Shown in pieces: positions 45,546 to 59,989 of a stretch of 64,000 nt of DNA. A program made the position numbers and the translations under genes. Source of the stretch: Lamellibrachia columna. Lineage: Eukaryota; Annelida; Polychaeta; Sabellida; Siboglinidae. The stretch lies in assembly GCA_963662155.1 (NCBI GenBank), contig OY759269.1:7804355-7868354 (forward strand), given 5' to 3'. Positions within the stretch are counted from its first letter, which is position 1. Each line of letters begins with the position of its first letter. Below the pieces are notes generated by a model. That model saw only the letters and a program-made list of their open reading frames with translations. It was not told where the DNA came from and made no database searches.

Positions 45546-45999
45546 GACATATTTTTTATTAACTAATAACCATGCATACATTTTACAATGTGAAATCCTG
45601 ACTACAATCTATTTTTAAGGATGCTGTTGGAAGTCAGCAACTTGTTAGCAGCCAGAACAGTCCTTGAATTAACACAACATAATTGAACGTGGCGAGCCTT
45701 CGAATAATCATCTAATGCAGTTTGGAAATAATTCCAAGCGTCAAAAGGCAGCGCTTTGTTGCAAAAGAAGAAGCTCCATTGTTGGAAAATGTAAATAATG
45801 AGATATATACGTTCATAAAACGCAAACAAATACGCAACGCCTCAAGGCAAGCATCGTCCCAAAACCCCAACGTGCACGAAACACCACGATGCTTAAATTG
45901 CATTCTGCACATGCGCAAGAAAATGGTGCACGGTGATTGGTTGATTCCTGCTCTGCGAATATTTTTGTCGTAATTCGCAGAGCAGCTCTGCAAATAGCC
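45240..45999. mobile_element. Possible fold-back/MITE element with inverted ends
   Basis: GGCTATTCGCAGAACAGCTC begins at 45240, and its inverse (GCAGAGCAGCTCTGCAAATA, 45977-45999) ends the interval; 20 of 23 positions pair. Inside the ends are further inverted motifs (ATTCGCAGAGCAGCTCT near 45288 and 45973). It encloses a CA/GCAC microsatellite (45460-45540). No target duplication could be settled and no protein is recognised. Confidence 0.4.
45415..45542 (+). repeat. Compound TATG / (GCAC)n / (CA)n microsatellite
   Basis: GTATGTATGTA units, then CGCACGCACGCAC, then CACACACACACA ending in CATATATA. Confidence 0.95.
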
Positions 46000-46061
46000 A
46001 GTGCAAGTATATTTTATGACGAATGAGATTCCTTTGAATTGACAACGATCTCCCATAATAT

Positions 46062-46535
46062 ATGATCCTTCAAATGCCAAACAAAATGGTAATAATACAA
46101 GTACTAACAACTGATGGTGTAAACATTGAAAGTGTCCAACATTACAACTTCTTAGGTTTAATATTAGACACACATTTAAATTGGCATAAACATATTGAGA
46201 AAATAGCAAATAAGTGTTCTAGGACAATCGGAATTATAAATCAGTTGAAGCATAATATTATCTTACCAAAAAGTATCAGAATTATACTATATCATTCATT
46301 AATATTACCCCACATAAATTACTGTCTGATGATCTGGGGCTACCAGTGTAATAGGATAACAAAATTACAGAAGAAAGCAATTAAAATAATATCTGTAACC
46401 AAATACAACTCACATACGGAACCAGTATTTAAAAGCCTCTCTGTTCTAAAGGTTGAAGACTTATTTAAAATACAGATACTACGATTTTATTATAAATTCA
46501 TGCACAAACAATTACCAGCATACTTAGAAAACTAG
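46062..46535 (+). mobile_element. Non-LTR retrotransposon, RT C-terminal fragment
   Basis: An open frame of 157 codons reads YNFLGLILDTHLNWHKHIEK, IANKCSRTIGIINQLKH, LYHSLILPHINYCLMIWGYQ and KLQKKAIKIISVTKYNSHTE. This is the typical thumb region after the FADD box in Jockey/RTE-type reverse transcriptases. The upstream catalytic part is missing. AT-rich codon use differs from the CR1-like elements, so it is another family. Confidence 0.85.
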
Positions 46536-46539
46536 CCGA

Positions 46540-47190
46540 TAAACCAGAATACATACATACATACACAATCATCTCACGCGTAAACACAACAAAATACACA
46601 CATTTAGAACACAACACGAAAAACATGTCTGAAATATCATCATACTCCAGACATTTTAAAAGATAAGGTGACCACACACAGCTTACAGGGATATATGCAT
46701 TATGCTAAAAATTATATTCATAAAAAAGCTATATATGCATATGCACCGTTGTTAACTTCTACACTTGCACGCGTGGTCAATAATAAATAATTAATCCAGC
46801 TATACGTGTTAATAAACATGTCACGTGTACCGCTACTCGCTAAGCCTAGGCTAACGCTAAGGCAAGCTGCCTAAGCTAAGCCTAAGTCTAAGACTAAGAT
46901 TTTAAATGAAAGTAACCTTTGGTTTTGCCAAATGAAATAGTCACCAAACTCAAAACTAATTAAATACTACCAACATTTTATGTTATTGTTTCGTTTTAAG
47001 TTCTTACCAGCAGTTAAAAATGAAACATAAAATTGAACCGTTTGTCGGCGTTCGTTGTTGGAACGGTTTATTACTTGGAATGGTCGAAATATCTTTGGGC
47101 AGCACAACCTATTGGTCCAACCATTTATACCGCCCAAGAATATTTTGGTCGTTTCTCTCTGCGAAAGCCGCTAGATAAAGGTAAAAAACG
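46540..47190 (+). other. Gene-free stretch
   Basis: ATACATACATACATAC just after the LINE fragment may be its tail. A CTAAGCCTAA-like degenerate repeat lies near 46846-46905. No exon is seen. Confidence 0.4.
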
Positions 47191-47199
47191 TAAGTTCTT

Positions 47200-47515
47200 A
47201 TATATCGCAGTATCCAGTCCTTAGGACTTCCCAAAGCGCTTTACACTTCACCCCTGCCAGACCTGTTCATTCCAACGCCATTTCAACTTCTCTGGGAAGC
47301 ATTCAGCCACGATGCAATTACTGCGCGAAGAATTACCGTTCACATATCCACCACTGTCTGTATTGCCAAGTAATCATTTATACAGCTGAGTGAACTGTGG
47401 CAACGTGGGGTGATCAAACTTGCCAAAGGTCCGAAGCGACCGCAGTGGGATTTTAAACCGGGTTCTCTCGATTGAGAGTCCGGCATTCTAACCGGTATGC
47501 CATCGCGCCCCACTG
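47200..47515 (-). mobile_element. tRNA-derived SINE, best-preserved copy
   Basis: The minus strand starts GGGGCGCGATGGCATACCGG (A box TGGCATACCGG), then TTAGAATGCCGGACTCTCAA and the B box GGTTTAAAATCC. The body follows: CACGTTGCCACAGTTCACTC and GAATGCTTCCCAGAGAAG, down to the CAAAGCGC region at about 47235. It matches the SINE at 1-395 throughout. Confidence 0.78.
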
Positions 47516-47624
47516 TTTTTGATGGGGTAACTGTATTGACTCACTGATGTTCTTCCGCGGAGAATACATTAGAGACAGTGTGAGACAATAAAATTAATAT
47601 TAACTTAGGTTTAAGGTGGGGAGC

Positions 47625-47870
47625 AGCGATTGATTGCCAAGGAAATATCTGACCGCACCAACACCAACAACATCGTCGATGAGGTGAAGCATAGAAGGTG
47701 GAGATGGATTAAATTGGTCATGGCCAATGTTATCCGCACGAACAAAAAAACGTCCACATGCTGCCACGAAACGAACACCACGTAGGAAAGGAGAAGAGAC
47801 AAACCACTCGGCACTTGGAAAATAACTATGGAAGAAGAAATGAAGCTGACTGAGAAGTTCGGGAACAAAC
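47625..47870 (+). mobile_element. LINE 3' end remnant
   Basis: The plus strand reads ISDRTNTNNIVDEVKHRRWR, WIKLVMANVIR, then with frame breaks KPLGTWKITMEEEMK. This is the C-terminal tail (RRWRWIGHV...) found after the reverse transcriptase in some non-LTR families. It may be the missing end of the family at 51.6-53.7 kb (inference). Confidence 0.6.
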
Positions 47871-48136
47871 TCAGCTGTCAGTTAGCCTTAATTATCCAGG
47901 CTCCGCGCTGTGGCGCCACCGTTTGTACATATTCGATTGGATGCAGAGTGGAGTGTAGCATCTCGATTATATCACTGATTGGCTGCCCGCGCTTCACAGA
48001 AACGCCTACACAAAATGGAGTGGGCAACAACGAGACCACGCCTCTGCTGCTAGACTTTCTTCTCGGCGGATTTACGGAGCTGGGCGAGAATCGGATAAAC
48101 GAGTCTACAGGCTAGTCCGTGCTGCCTGTGGGAGAC

Positions 48137-48192
48137 TTGTGAGTGAGTGAGTGAGTGAGTGAGTGAGTGAGTGAGTGAGTGAGTGAGTGAGT
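48137..48192 (+). repeat. (GAGT)n microsatellite
   Basis: About 13 GAGT units after GGGAGACTTGT. Confidence 0.95.
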
Positions 48193-48208
48193 GTGTAAAA
48201 GGTTATAG

Positions 48209-48312
48209 GAGTAAAACCACTGTTGACCTTCCTGTTTACTGTTTCATACGAATGTAGGGCACGTGAAATTGTGAAATGGGAATTTAATAAATTCATATTA
48301 TGTGACATGAGT
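48209..48312 (+). repeat. Dispersed repeat shared with 42507-42612
   Basis: CCACTGTTGACCTTCCTGTT, CATACGAATGTAGGGCACG, ATTATGTGACATGAGTGC. Same orientation as the copy at 42.5 kb. In both places a CR1-like tail lies within a few hundred bases. Confidence 0.75.
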
Positions 48313-48384
48313 GCCTTTCAGCCCGTGCTCAATGAATGTGTTGACAAATGTGTCGACACAATTAAAACGAATGCCACACAAAGC

Positions 48385-48545
48385 AACAATGTCCAGATGG
48401 CCAGTGGACAAGGAAGCCACTGGCTTGTCGATTTTTCAATATATGTTTTTTTTACATATAGCTCGCCTTTATTATATATGCCATTTTAAAGAATATATTC
48501 ACACTTCTAGTATTTTCACAAATAGAAGATAATTTGTTCCAATGT
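48385..48545 (-). mobile_element. CR1-like LINE 3' tail
   Basis: CAGATGGCCAGTGGACAAGG, AAGCCACTGGCTTGTCGA and GATAATTTGTTCCAATG match the reverse complement of the 37.6-37.8 kb 3' end, with divergence. Confidence 0.65.
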
Positions 48546-48559
48546 CATATTATGCACAA

Positions 48560-49250
48560 TAAAAAAATTTAAATTCCACACATCTTTTTCGGGTTGAAAT
48601 AAATTTTAACCGATGCTTCAATTCCAAATGGTGTAACACGAGCAGTTTTTGATTATCTTACAAATAACAAAGATAAACAAGAACTTCGCAAACAGGCGTT
48701 GCATAAAACTTAAAAAACAAGATGAGTAGGCCTACATAATAACGTACGCCACACTGCGTGTGAAGCTAACATTATCTATGCACAGTACATTATCATACAC
48801 GTGCAGTGAATACGATTTGTTTGCCTTCGCGATCGACGTCAACATATACCTTCGTAATTCTCCAGATCAACGTGCCACTCTATGTCATGTCTATTGTTGT
48901 AGAACTTCATTGTTCACATACTCAAATGTATCCCTCGTGTCCAGTTAACTGTCCACTTTCCCTCAGTGGACAGCTCTTCATTGACTTCAACACTTTATTA
49001 TCGAGAAGGAACCTGATCCTTTTCGTATTATGCAGCTGGGCACGAACCCTTGTGTGACCGATTTATGCTAGTTCATTCTGGTTACATATATTTAAGCATT
49101 ACAAACTTTTGAGTGATAACTAGAAGTCAAATTTCGATGTAAACTGACACGATTATGCACATTGCTTGCGCCGTGGCTCAATGAACAGTGATAATCTAGT
49201 CACCAGGAGAAACTTCGTGTAAGTGTGCACGTGCATATCTAAACACATTA
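48560..49250 (+). other. Gene-free stretch
   Basis: AT-rich; no exon or known element recognised. Confidence 0.35.
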
Positions 49251-49255
49251 ACTTT

Positions 49256-49572
<317 letters not shown>

Positions 49573-49579
49573 TAAGAAT

Positions 49580-50470
49580 AAACTGACATAAATCTGTCAC
49601 ACAAAGATTCGTGCCCAGTATTTGTTGCGTCGACGTCGACGTCTTGCCGACACTGAATCGACGCTGTATCAAAGCTGTCCATGAGAACATTGGATGCGTC
49701 ATATCATCCGCACATTATGCCTCAATTAATCATTGTTGTGAACTGTCAAGAAAGGGACATGATATAGAGTGATACCATTTGCACCTTTTGATAGTTGAAA
49801 CACATTCCGATCCTATTATTATATCTAGCCCATGATAATGTAATACTAACAATATTAACGTCTCAGTATCTATTTATGTATGCATTCTAGTTTACGGACT
49901 CATGATGACACATTTCCTGACATCCTGATTGGCTGTTGACGATGCGACAACATTGACATAGATCAGTTCTGATTTTGGCCGACTACATTGACACACACGT
50001 TGTGAAAGGGCTTTAACAGTTAAACAGAGTATTCAGGTAAACTCCGAAATTGGATCTAGTAAACGATGTGGCCAAACTGTTTAGTTATTGTAAGTAACCT
50101 GTGATTAATGGTGTAGGATATAACCACATTAATTGCCTTGTTAAGGCTTACTATATTTTGTAAATATTGTAGATAATCACAATCCGCGTCACCCTTTGTC
50201 CATTGTAGTGGTCTCATTAATATTGCATTGACCGCCGTTCAGTGCGCGGTGGTCACACCTAGTCACATAGCCACCTCTATTCAGCTCATGTTTTATACAA
50301 GTGGTCATCCATCAATTAAATTAAGAAATATAATACATTTACATGGACAATGGTTTGATAAATTTATATATTAGTATGGCAACTCTATATGGGTTTCTTC
50401 CGTGGCTTAGCAGATATCCCTCTCCACTCTGGGGGGCGGGGGAGGGAGGGGGTTGCTGACAGTGGGGGGG
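49580..50470 (+). other. Gene-free stretch
   Basis: No exon recognised. It ends in G-rich tracts (GGGGGGCGGGGGAGGGAGGG near 50432 and poly-G near 50464). Confidence 0.35.
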
Positions 50471-50480
50471 GGGGAGGGGG

Positions 50481-50618
50481 TGCTGACACCAGGCACGTAG
50501 GACGGCGTTGACTGTCTGACCCTGATAGTAACTAGTAACTACGTTGAAGTTCGCTCCAGAGACAGTCGGCGAGAAGTAGGAATGACCTCTTATGGACAGC
50601 TCTACTGTGGTTGAAGAT

Positions 50619-50707
<89 letters not shown>

Positions 50708-50799
50708 TGAGTTTTCATCTTACCACGCAGCTGCTGTAAACAAAATCCATCTTCAAACTATCACGGTCAGACAGTCTTCCTTTGTGCGTGGTGCCAGCA

Positions 50800-50800
<1 letters not shown>
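50481..50800. repeat. Inverted flanks around a TA array
   Basis: TGCTGACACCAGGCACGTAG ...GACTGTCTGACCCTGATAGT (50481-50529) pairs with the inverse at 50757-50800 (GACTGTCTGACCGTGATAGT, TGCTGGCACCACGCAC), with a short gap and a few mismatches. An inner pair, TTGAAGATGGAT (50611) and ATCCATCTTCAA (50745), flanks the TA run at 50619-50697. Confidence 0.8.

Positions 50801-50875
<75 letters not shown>
50801..50875 (+). repeat. (TA)n array
   Basis: About 75 bp of TA followed by GTGTGTGTGACG. Confidence 0.95.
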
Positions 50876-50884
<9 letters not shown>

Positions 50885-51157
50885 ACGTCCTATATACACG
50901 AGTTTTTAATGAACAATGTATTAAAAAAGAGTTTATTCTTCTAATTTCAGCCATATTGACGATATGGCTTAATATAATTTTAAAGCAGATGAAACAAAAA
51001 AGATGGATAGAAGGGGGGGGGGTTGAGAGAAGGCACTGTATGCCTGCAAATCCCAGAAAATTACGTAATATTGCTGTCAGCTTATTGGCGTGTAATCAAC
51101 GTGGCTTCCGGAAAGCAATTCTTCACCCGCCATTAACAAACAATCTGCAACGCTGCA

Positions 51158-51367
51158 TAACGACGACCATACATAACGTCGACCATACATAACGACGACC
51201 ATACATAACGTCGACCATACATAACGTCGACCATACATAACGTCGACCATACATAACGTCGACCATACATAACGTCGACCATACATAACGTCGACCATAC
51301 ATAACGACGACCATACATAACGTCGACCATACATAACGTCGACCATACATAACGACGACCATACATA
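51158..51367 (+). repeat. 16-bp tandem repeat, about 13 units
   Basis: Units of ACGTCGACCATACATA, with an ACGACGACC variant in four of them. The SalI-like GTCGAC core makes each unit partly palindromic. Confidence 0.95.
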
Positions 51368-51599
51368 CGCCTGTAGTTGCAAACCAATTGTGTAGTGGGT
51401 GTTGAACGAAACCATTTTCAGCCGGTCTTGGCTCACCAACTATAAGTATTGTCAGTTCTTTATGAAAGTGATATCTTACAGATACAACGAGAACCAGTAT
51501 GCTCGGGAAGTTATGAATAAATAGTTAATTATGTTATTATAAGTTTAATAACTATAATAGTAGTCAACGCATCAGTGTTCAAATCCCTACTGAAACATC

Positions 51600-53705
51600 C
51601 CGTCTACTAACATATATAAAAATGGCATCCCAAAGCAGCAAGGATGGATCCCAACTGATGCGAGAACAACGAAAGACATTGCCGCTCTAATATGAACTTC
51701 CTCTCACCTCAACAGTCGCGGTTTATCTTGTGCCACTAGTGCCAAGGAAGAACTCGTCTAACACATGTATGATTTTGACATTTCAGTGACTTGCATTCAA
51801 GAAAACAGACACGTCCACTTACAAGAAGACCCAAATATCAAAGCTACCAGAATAGATAGAAGAGTTCTACTAAAGCCTTATCCAGACAGTATCACACATC
51901 TCTCCACATGTCTGTCTTGTATTCGGAGGTGATTTCAATGCTCAAGACTTGAAGAATGTTTTTTATACCATACCATTTCATATCTTCTTGATTTCATACT
52001 TGAGCAAACCTTCTGATGACCAATACTCTCTTCCGAAAACAAAAATCTTTGGACATTCCGAGACCAAACAAATTCAAATCTCGCATATATTTCATTTAGT
52101 ACCGGAAAAGGTGGAGAAACAGCATCGTGGATTCTCAAGCACACTCCTCGTCCGACCCAATTGGCTCTGATCACAAGATAGTGTGTGCAAAGATACGGCT
52201 CACCGTGAGAGCAAAGAATAAATCAACCAGGCCCTGACTTAACTGGGATGCTATCACATCGAATCAAGATGTAGTTTCTCGCATTGAAAATCAAATTTCA
52301 ACTGACTGGAAGTCATTGGAAATAACCCGAGCCAACTCGTACAAGGACTATGTCGATATATGCAACAAAGCAAGCTCGGCCATCCTACCACCCAGACAAG
52401 CTCTGAAAGCTAAGTAAATGCAGTACGTAATGTTGTAATCAAGGAACAACCTAAGACAGTATCCACAACGCAAACTACAATGCGCAACTCGTATGATGAA
52501 AACGCAGTAGAAGCGTTATCGTGACATCGGAGCATTTGACAGTTGCGAGTCAACTAATATTCTCCATGACGTCTGAAAGTTAGTGAAACAATTTTCGGGA
52601 AAGAAATAAAAAAACATCTTTATACAAGTTGAAGATCGTTTGGATAGTTGGAAAACTCACTTCAAACGATTGGTTTCTTCGGATAATCCGAACACGTCCA
52701 ATCATCCAGTTGATCCCAATATTGATAACGACGCCTTCTCACGAACAGAAATCGACGTTGCCACCAAACAAATGCAACTTCGAAACGCCCCAGGACTACA
52801 TGACATTTCATATCGAAGTGTGGCGAATACTCAAGTTAAGAAACTATTTTTTTTAAGTACTGCAACGAAACATATTAGGAAATAGACCATCAGAATGGAG
52901 GATCTTTGGTATCATACCGATACATAAGAAAGAAGGCCTGACTCTTCCTGAAAACGTGGAGTAAGCATAACAGAGACTGCTGCACGGGTCTATGATCGAC
53001 TCCTGCTTAACATAATTCGCCCTGAACTAGAAACGATCTTGCGCTCAAACCAGAACGGATTTAGACATATATGATCTACACATTCGCATATTCTTGCATT
53101 TAGACGCATCATCGAGGAAATTAGAAACCACCAAAAAGAGGCTATCATTATCTTCAGCGACTTCAAGAAAGCCTTTGACACGGTAGACAGAAACAAACCA
53201 TTCCTGATTCTTCGTGCATATGGCATCCAGGAGAAGACTGTCAAAGCCACATAGATAATGTATGAAAACACATATGCAGTCGTTCTCACTCCCGAAGGGG
53301 AAACTACAGATTTCGAGAGTTATCCAAGGAGACCATTTCGCCCCATACATGTTCATCATGGTCTTGGCTCTAAGTACTACGACTGTTGACAGAGAAGGAC
53401 CAATTCTCACCAGACGCCGAAGCACCAGACATGCAGCCCGCCATCTTTCTCATCTGGTTAACGTTGACGACATCGCTATGTTCGCTGACACGATACAAGA
53501 CACAGCACATTTACTCCATAAGGTGGCAAGTGCTTCCAAATCTACTAGACTATTTCCCAATCCAAGCAAAACCAGGTACATGCATATCAACACGTGTGCT
53601 AACCATGGTATACACACGTTAGATGGGAATCAAATTAAGAAAGTAGAGGATTTTAAATATATTGGATCCTTTACAAATTCACATCATGACATCCAGTGCA
53701 GAAAA
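51600..53705 (+). mobile_element. Non-LTR retrotransposon remnant, endonuclease to reverse transcriptase
   Basis: With many frameshifts and stops, the plus strand shows an endonuclease segment (YDFDISVTCIQE, GGDFNAQDL) and later reverse transcriptase boxes: IIIFSDFKKAFDTVDRNKPF, ALSTTTVDREGPILTRRRST, LVNVDDIAMFADTIQDTAHL and IKKVEDFKYIGSFTNSHHDI. The VDD-x(5)-FADT arrangement and YIGSFTNS place it in a different non-LTR family from the CR1-like elements. It is cut at about 53705 by the 29-bp minisatellite. Clearly dead. Confidence 0.85.
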
Positions 53706-53709
53706 GAGG

Positions 53710-54045
53710 CCCGACCCCGTGGTCCAGCCACCGGGGAGTCGCTCTCGACGATATGGCCACCGGGGAACCGCTCTATACGGCATTGCCACCGGGGAACCGC
53801 TCTATACGGCATGACCACCGGGGAACCGCTCTATACGGCATGGCCACCGGGGAACCGCTCTATACGGCATGACCACCGGGGAACCGCTCTATACGGCATG
53901 GCCACCGGGGAACCGCTCTATACGGCATGACCACCGGGGAACCGCTCTATACGGCATGGCCACCGGGGAACCGCTCTATACGGCATGGCCACCGGGGAAC
54001 CGCTCTATACGGCATGGCCACCGGGGAGCCCCTCTCGACGATCCG
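53710..54045 (+). repeat. 29-bp minisatellite, about 11 units
   Basis: Consensus GCCACCGGGGAACCGCTCTA TACGGCATG, with alternating ATGGCC/ATGACC units. The edge units (CCACCGGGGAGTCGCTCTCG) match the 38.5-kb array's GGGGAGTCGCTCTC core, so the two arrays are related. Confidence 0.95.
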
Positions 54046-55160
54046 GCCACTTGTTAGATGAGCTGCTGTTGGTCCACAGCCAAAGGTTAATAGAAGATCA
54101 GCTGATACTGGTCCAACCGACAGCAATATCTAGTGTCATCAACCGCGTTGTCTCAGCGTCACCACGATACGTTGTCAAGCTAGAAACTGACATCATGTCA
54201 CAGTGTATATAAAAGTTAATATTTACAGCCGGCTGTGTGTATGTCAACTACGTTGGACAGTTTTAACACTGCGTATATTAGGACAGGGTCCACCAGGTCA
54301 TATTTCGTTTCTTAATCCGCCCTTGCTTGTCTACAGGATTAATTGCTATGTAAACATCGACACACTACATCCATTTAATATACACTTGAGGCTGATATCA
54401 ACAGAAAAGTTGGTTAATTGTTTTGTGAGTAAGGTATAAATATGTACGACATAAACAATGTAGTTTCGAAGATTGCCACCCTTGCAATGTTGGCACAACA
54501 ATGTAGTTTCGAAGATTGCCACCCTTGCAATGTTGGCACAACAATGCAAATGCTGTGGTTGGCTAACATCGAATGTATTAAACGTTTATTTACACGACTT
54601 AATCGATTTTGAGATAAACATACTGGAGTTTAATAACAGGCATGGCAAAAATAGTTTTGAAAAGAACATACTTTTCCAAATATGACCACAGAGCAAACAT
54701 AATTTAAAATGTTGCCAGACGGAGCGAACGCCTTGCTTCATACGTTAAGCAGTATTTCGGACACCAATCAACCCTTACCTTGGCTATTATTTTATGTAGA
54801 AATTATGAATGTAATATTTGACTGACTATTGTATTGTATGTTATTTTGTGCAGATCCAAATACCTGTTGGTTGAACAGCTGTTTCGCAAATATAATACTG
54901 TTCGTGGGCGCAGTCACGGACCGTTTAAAGCAAAACATAAGTCATGGTTTTGGGGCTATGCACCTAAAAGTGATAATAACAACTAACCACGTGCAACTAA
55001 AGTCAAGAACATCACGCCACTGGTTGACTCAGAATGTGTTGTAGATTCCGGTCATTTCTCCAATTGACTGAGCGCTGACATGTTAACCAGCGAGACCAAT
55101 AAAGGCATGCGCAGTTCTATAAAAATCGGGTAACCTAGACTATTGTGACATATTTAGGGA
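54046..55160 (+). other. Gene-free stretch with a 46-bp duplication
   Basis: CAATGTAGTTTCGAAGATTG CCACCCTTGCAATGTTGGCA occurs twice in tandem (54458-54549). Otherwise nothing is recognised. Confidence 0.55.
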
Positions 55161-55169
55161 GGCCGGCAT

Positions 55170-56907
<1,738 letters not shown>

Positions 56908-56919
56908 GCCGACATACAC

Positions 56920-57380
56920 AGAATTTCCATTGGATGTCATAAATTGCTATAAAGCATATATGACGAAAAACTGGCTACAACAATAAGGATTAAAACACGA
57001 AGTTTAACATTGTTAATTTATACGCACTTCGAGATGGAAAGGTAAGATAATTTAGATATTTTAATTATCCAAAACTTCCAACTAGCTGCATATCTAATTG
57101 AAACTTGAAATCGTTGTGCATTCCCTTTAAGACCTCAAACACAACTCGGGTGACTTTAACGCTTAAAACTCAACTATGACGGGAACAGATCACGAATTGC
57201 GCCACTACAAGATGCTGCTACAAAGTGCAAGAAATTGACGAAGCAGACACTATTGATGATGCGGTTGACGATGTCTTTGACGCCGGAAAGTAAATTAACT
57301 TCAACATGTTAAAGATCATTGTGAAAGAAATTATTCTGTTTGGTCAGCAATGGTCAGCAATGCAAACTGCTCTTTAAGTG
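56920..57380 (+). other. Gene-free stretch
   Basis: No exon or element recognised. Confidence 0.35.
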
Positions 57381-57384
57381 AACA

Positions 57385-57515
57385 GTTGTTGGACTCTTGA
57401 TAAGACAATACCTTCCTTGTCCACCCGCCATCTGAAGATAAGATAACACAATAGCTTCCTTGTCCACCCGCCATCTGAAGCATATCGCTTTGGATGACAA
57501 TCTTGTTAAAACATC
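57385..57515 (+). mobile_element. CR1-like LINE 3' tail with internal duplication
   Basis: GTTGTTGGACTCTTGATAAG, CTTCCTTGTCCACCCGCCAT and the terminal GACAATCTTGTTAAAAC match the family 3' end. The segment with CTTGTCCACCCGCCATCTGA is present twice in tandem. Confidence 0.75.
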
Positions 57516-57564
57516 GCCGATATATTGTTGATTTTATTACCTTGTTCATCCAAACTGCATGTAG

Positions 57565-57731
57565 GCCGTTGTCGGAATGAAATGCGTAGAAGTCGCCTCA
57601 AGTCGGTCAGTAACGTTTGTACTCGACCCGCCGGCCAGCAAGGTGTCACTAATCCAATGCGGCGCGACAACTATGCAGATAAAGAAACCGAATCCCTGTT
57701 GACAGGTATTTCCGACAATTCCGGGATACCA
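57565..57731 (+). CDS. Possible isolated exon, unknown product
   Basis: An acceptor-like ctgcatgtag and a donor-like gtattc bound an open frame (RCRNEMRRSRLKSVSNVCTR, PAGQQGVTNPMRRDNYADKE, TESLLTGISDNSGIPR). It is more CpG-rich than its surroundings. No family is recognised and no partner exon is found, so it may be chance. Confidence 0.2.
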
Positions 57732-57739
57732 AGGTATTC

Positions 57740-59540
57740 CGGTCGGTCGGCCGCGACATGTACGTAGTAGATAATTCGAATATTCTGTCACTCAAACCAT
57801 TCTCCACAGCAACGCCTCCTTGCGGTCACACGCACATTCCATTAAAGGTACCACGCAATTCGATTTTTCGCTTCTCTCTTCTCAGTCATTTCGGAAAACA
57901 AGAACCTGTCTGGTATCCACTACGACATCTCGTTTGTGCAAATGTGTTATTTCGTTTTGACGAAATCATCGGAGAAACTATTAAATTAATTTCGGCTGGG
58001 CCGAACCGAAATGCGGCGTAAAGGGATCAAACTGGCTATATATGTCCTGCCTCTATACATAGGTTCCCGGTCCTACGTTGGTAACCCGGGCATTGAAAGA
58101 CAAATGACACTATTGTCAAAACGACCACCCCCAGTCGAGAGATCGTATAAAGAAACCCGCGGACGTTGAGCAAACTCGTCGTCCTAATCACACATCCGGT
58201 CGTTGTCATTAAGCCATTAAGACATAATCTCTGAGATAAATTCCAACCACAACATGTCTAATCGTTCTCAACACTGTCTCGACAACGTCACGTATTACAT
58301 CAGCTGTCAGTGTGATGAACGATATTGTGTCGACATCGTCGTTAGATATCGCAACAGTTTCCAACAGACGCTCGGAGTGAGTTGGAAAACATGTTATTGT
58401 TGCATGGATAGTATTTTGTTCACAATCTCTGCAAAACTCAAGGATGATTACAGTTAGAAAGACATGTTGAGGTAGTATAACGATCAGCGTTCGTTTCGTA
58501 ATTACGCAACGGGTGCCGATATACGCGCATGCACACTCGCATGCACGCACACTCGCATGCATGCACACTCGCATGCACGCGCACTCGCATGCACGCGCAC
58601 ACACGAATTGTAGGTAGATATTCCGTAGAATTATTTTATTTACGTAGGCCTTACACGATGCTATTAAATATAATTAAACAAAATAATGCTACGTAATTAA
58701 ACAAATTAACCTACATAATCTATTCTAATATAATCGTCTGCCTAAATGTGTTTCAATGAACCGCCTTTTAAAACTAATTTGACCGTTATCTGTTTACGAA
58801 TATCGACCTTGCCGTTCAGCGTACAATGTAAACATGACATTCGGGGCGAAACATTCAAATCAAACATATAAACTCGGTAAAATGATATTGACATTTTGTC
58901 CTTCAGTAAAACATATTTGAACGGTCAAGATGTTATAATATATATATATAGTTTCTATTATACAACATGATTTCAAGGTAAAAAAGATCGGACTTTGTAC
59001 CTTTATACTGTAAACACACGACTTACCAAGTATTTAGAATTGTAGAACGATCTAACCTCATGCATATCAAGTGAAACATCAAACCGACGGTGCGAGTTGC
59101 TAATGAAGCTCGTAGCCTTACACGCGACATCACGCCGGGCATGTGTCAAAGCCGAGTGTTGACTCCCACGTGATGATAAATGCCTATCTGTTGTCTACCC
59201 ATGTTAGATTCGCAGGACTACCAGGTGCAGTAAGACATTTGCATAATTCGCAATGCCACACCGATACACACGGTGTCATCGCTGCAATCTTTCTCAATAA
59301 TCACGCTTAGCACACTGGACATACAGAGGATTTTAATCTTGTAAAATTAGAATTGGGACTGTTCACTTATCATACTTCTTCCCCTTTGGTCCCTTGCGGG
59401 GTGGCGACCACATCATTTATTCACCCCTGCCCTTTCAAGATCACTCTTAACATTATCGCTCCATCTTTAAACCGGCCTTCGTCTTCCCCTTCTAATACCA
59501 TCTTATGTGTTCCATGCTCTCTTAGTCAATCTCTCCTCAC
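57740..59540 (+). other. Gene-free stretch with a GCATGCAC tract
   Basis: ATGCACACTCGCATGCACGC-type degenerate repeats lie at about 58525-58600. Open frames of 130 codons exist on the minus strand here (58209-58604), but part is this repeat and I recognise no domain. Confidence 0.35.
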
Positions 59541-59564
59541 CAATTCTCTGTATGTGTCCTGCCC

Positions 59565-59982
59565 ATCACTACCATCATCCTCCTCACTACCTTCATCCTC
59601 CCCACTACCTTCATCCTCCCCACTGCCTTCATCCTCCCCACTACCTTCATCCTCCCCACTACCTTCATCCTCCCCACTACCTTCATCCTCCCCACTACCT
59701 TCATCCTCCCCACTACCTTCATCCTCCCCACTACCTTCATCCTCCCCACTACCTTCATCCTCCCCACTGCCTTCATCCTCCTCACTGCCTTCATCTTCCC
59801 CACTACCTTCATCCTCCCCACTGCCTTCATCCTCCCCACTACCTTCATCCTCCCCACTACCTTGATCCTCCTCACTACCTTCATCCTCCCCACTACCTTC
59901 ATCCTCTTCACTACCTTCATCCTCCCCACTACCTTCATCCTCCCCACTACCTTCATCCTCCCCACTACCTTCATCCTCTAGT
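59565..59982 (+). repeat. 18-bp minisatellite, about 23 units
   Basis: Units CCACTACCTTCATCCTCC with ACTGCC, CTCACT and TTGATC variants. 18 is a multiple of three, so Ser/Pro and, on the minus strand, Gly/Ser/Glu/Asp frames read open. Confidence 0.96.
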
Positions 59983-59989
59983 GTTTCTT

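Noticed and set aside
58209..58604. 131-codon minus-strand frame
   Set aside because: Its N-terminal part is the GCATGCAC repeat; the rest has no recognised motif and no splice partner.
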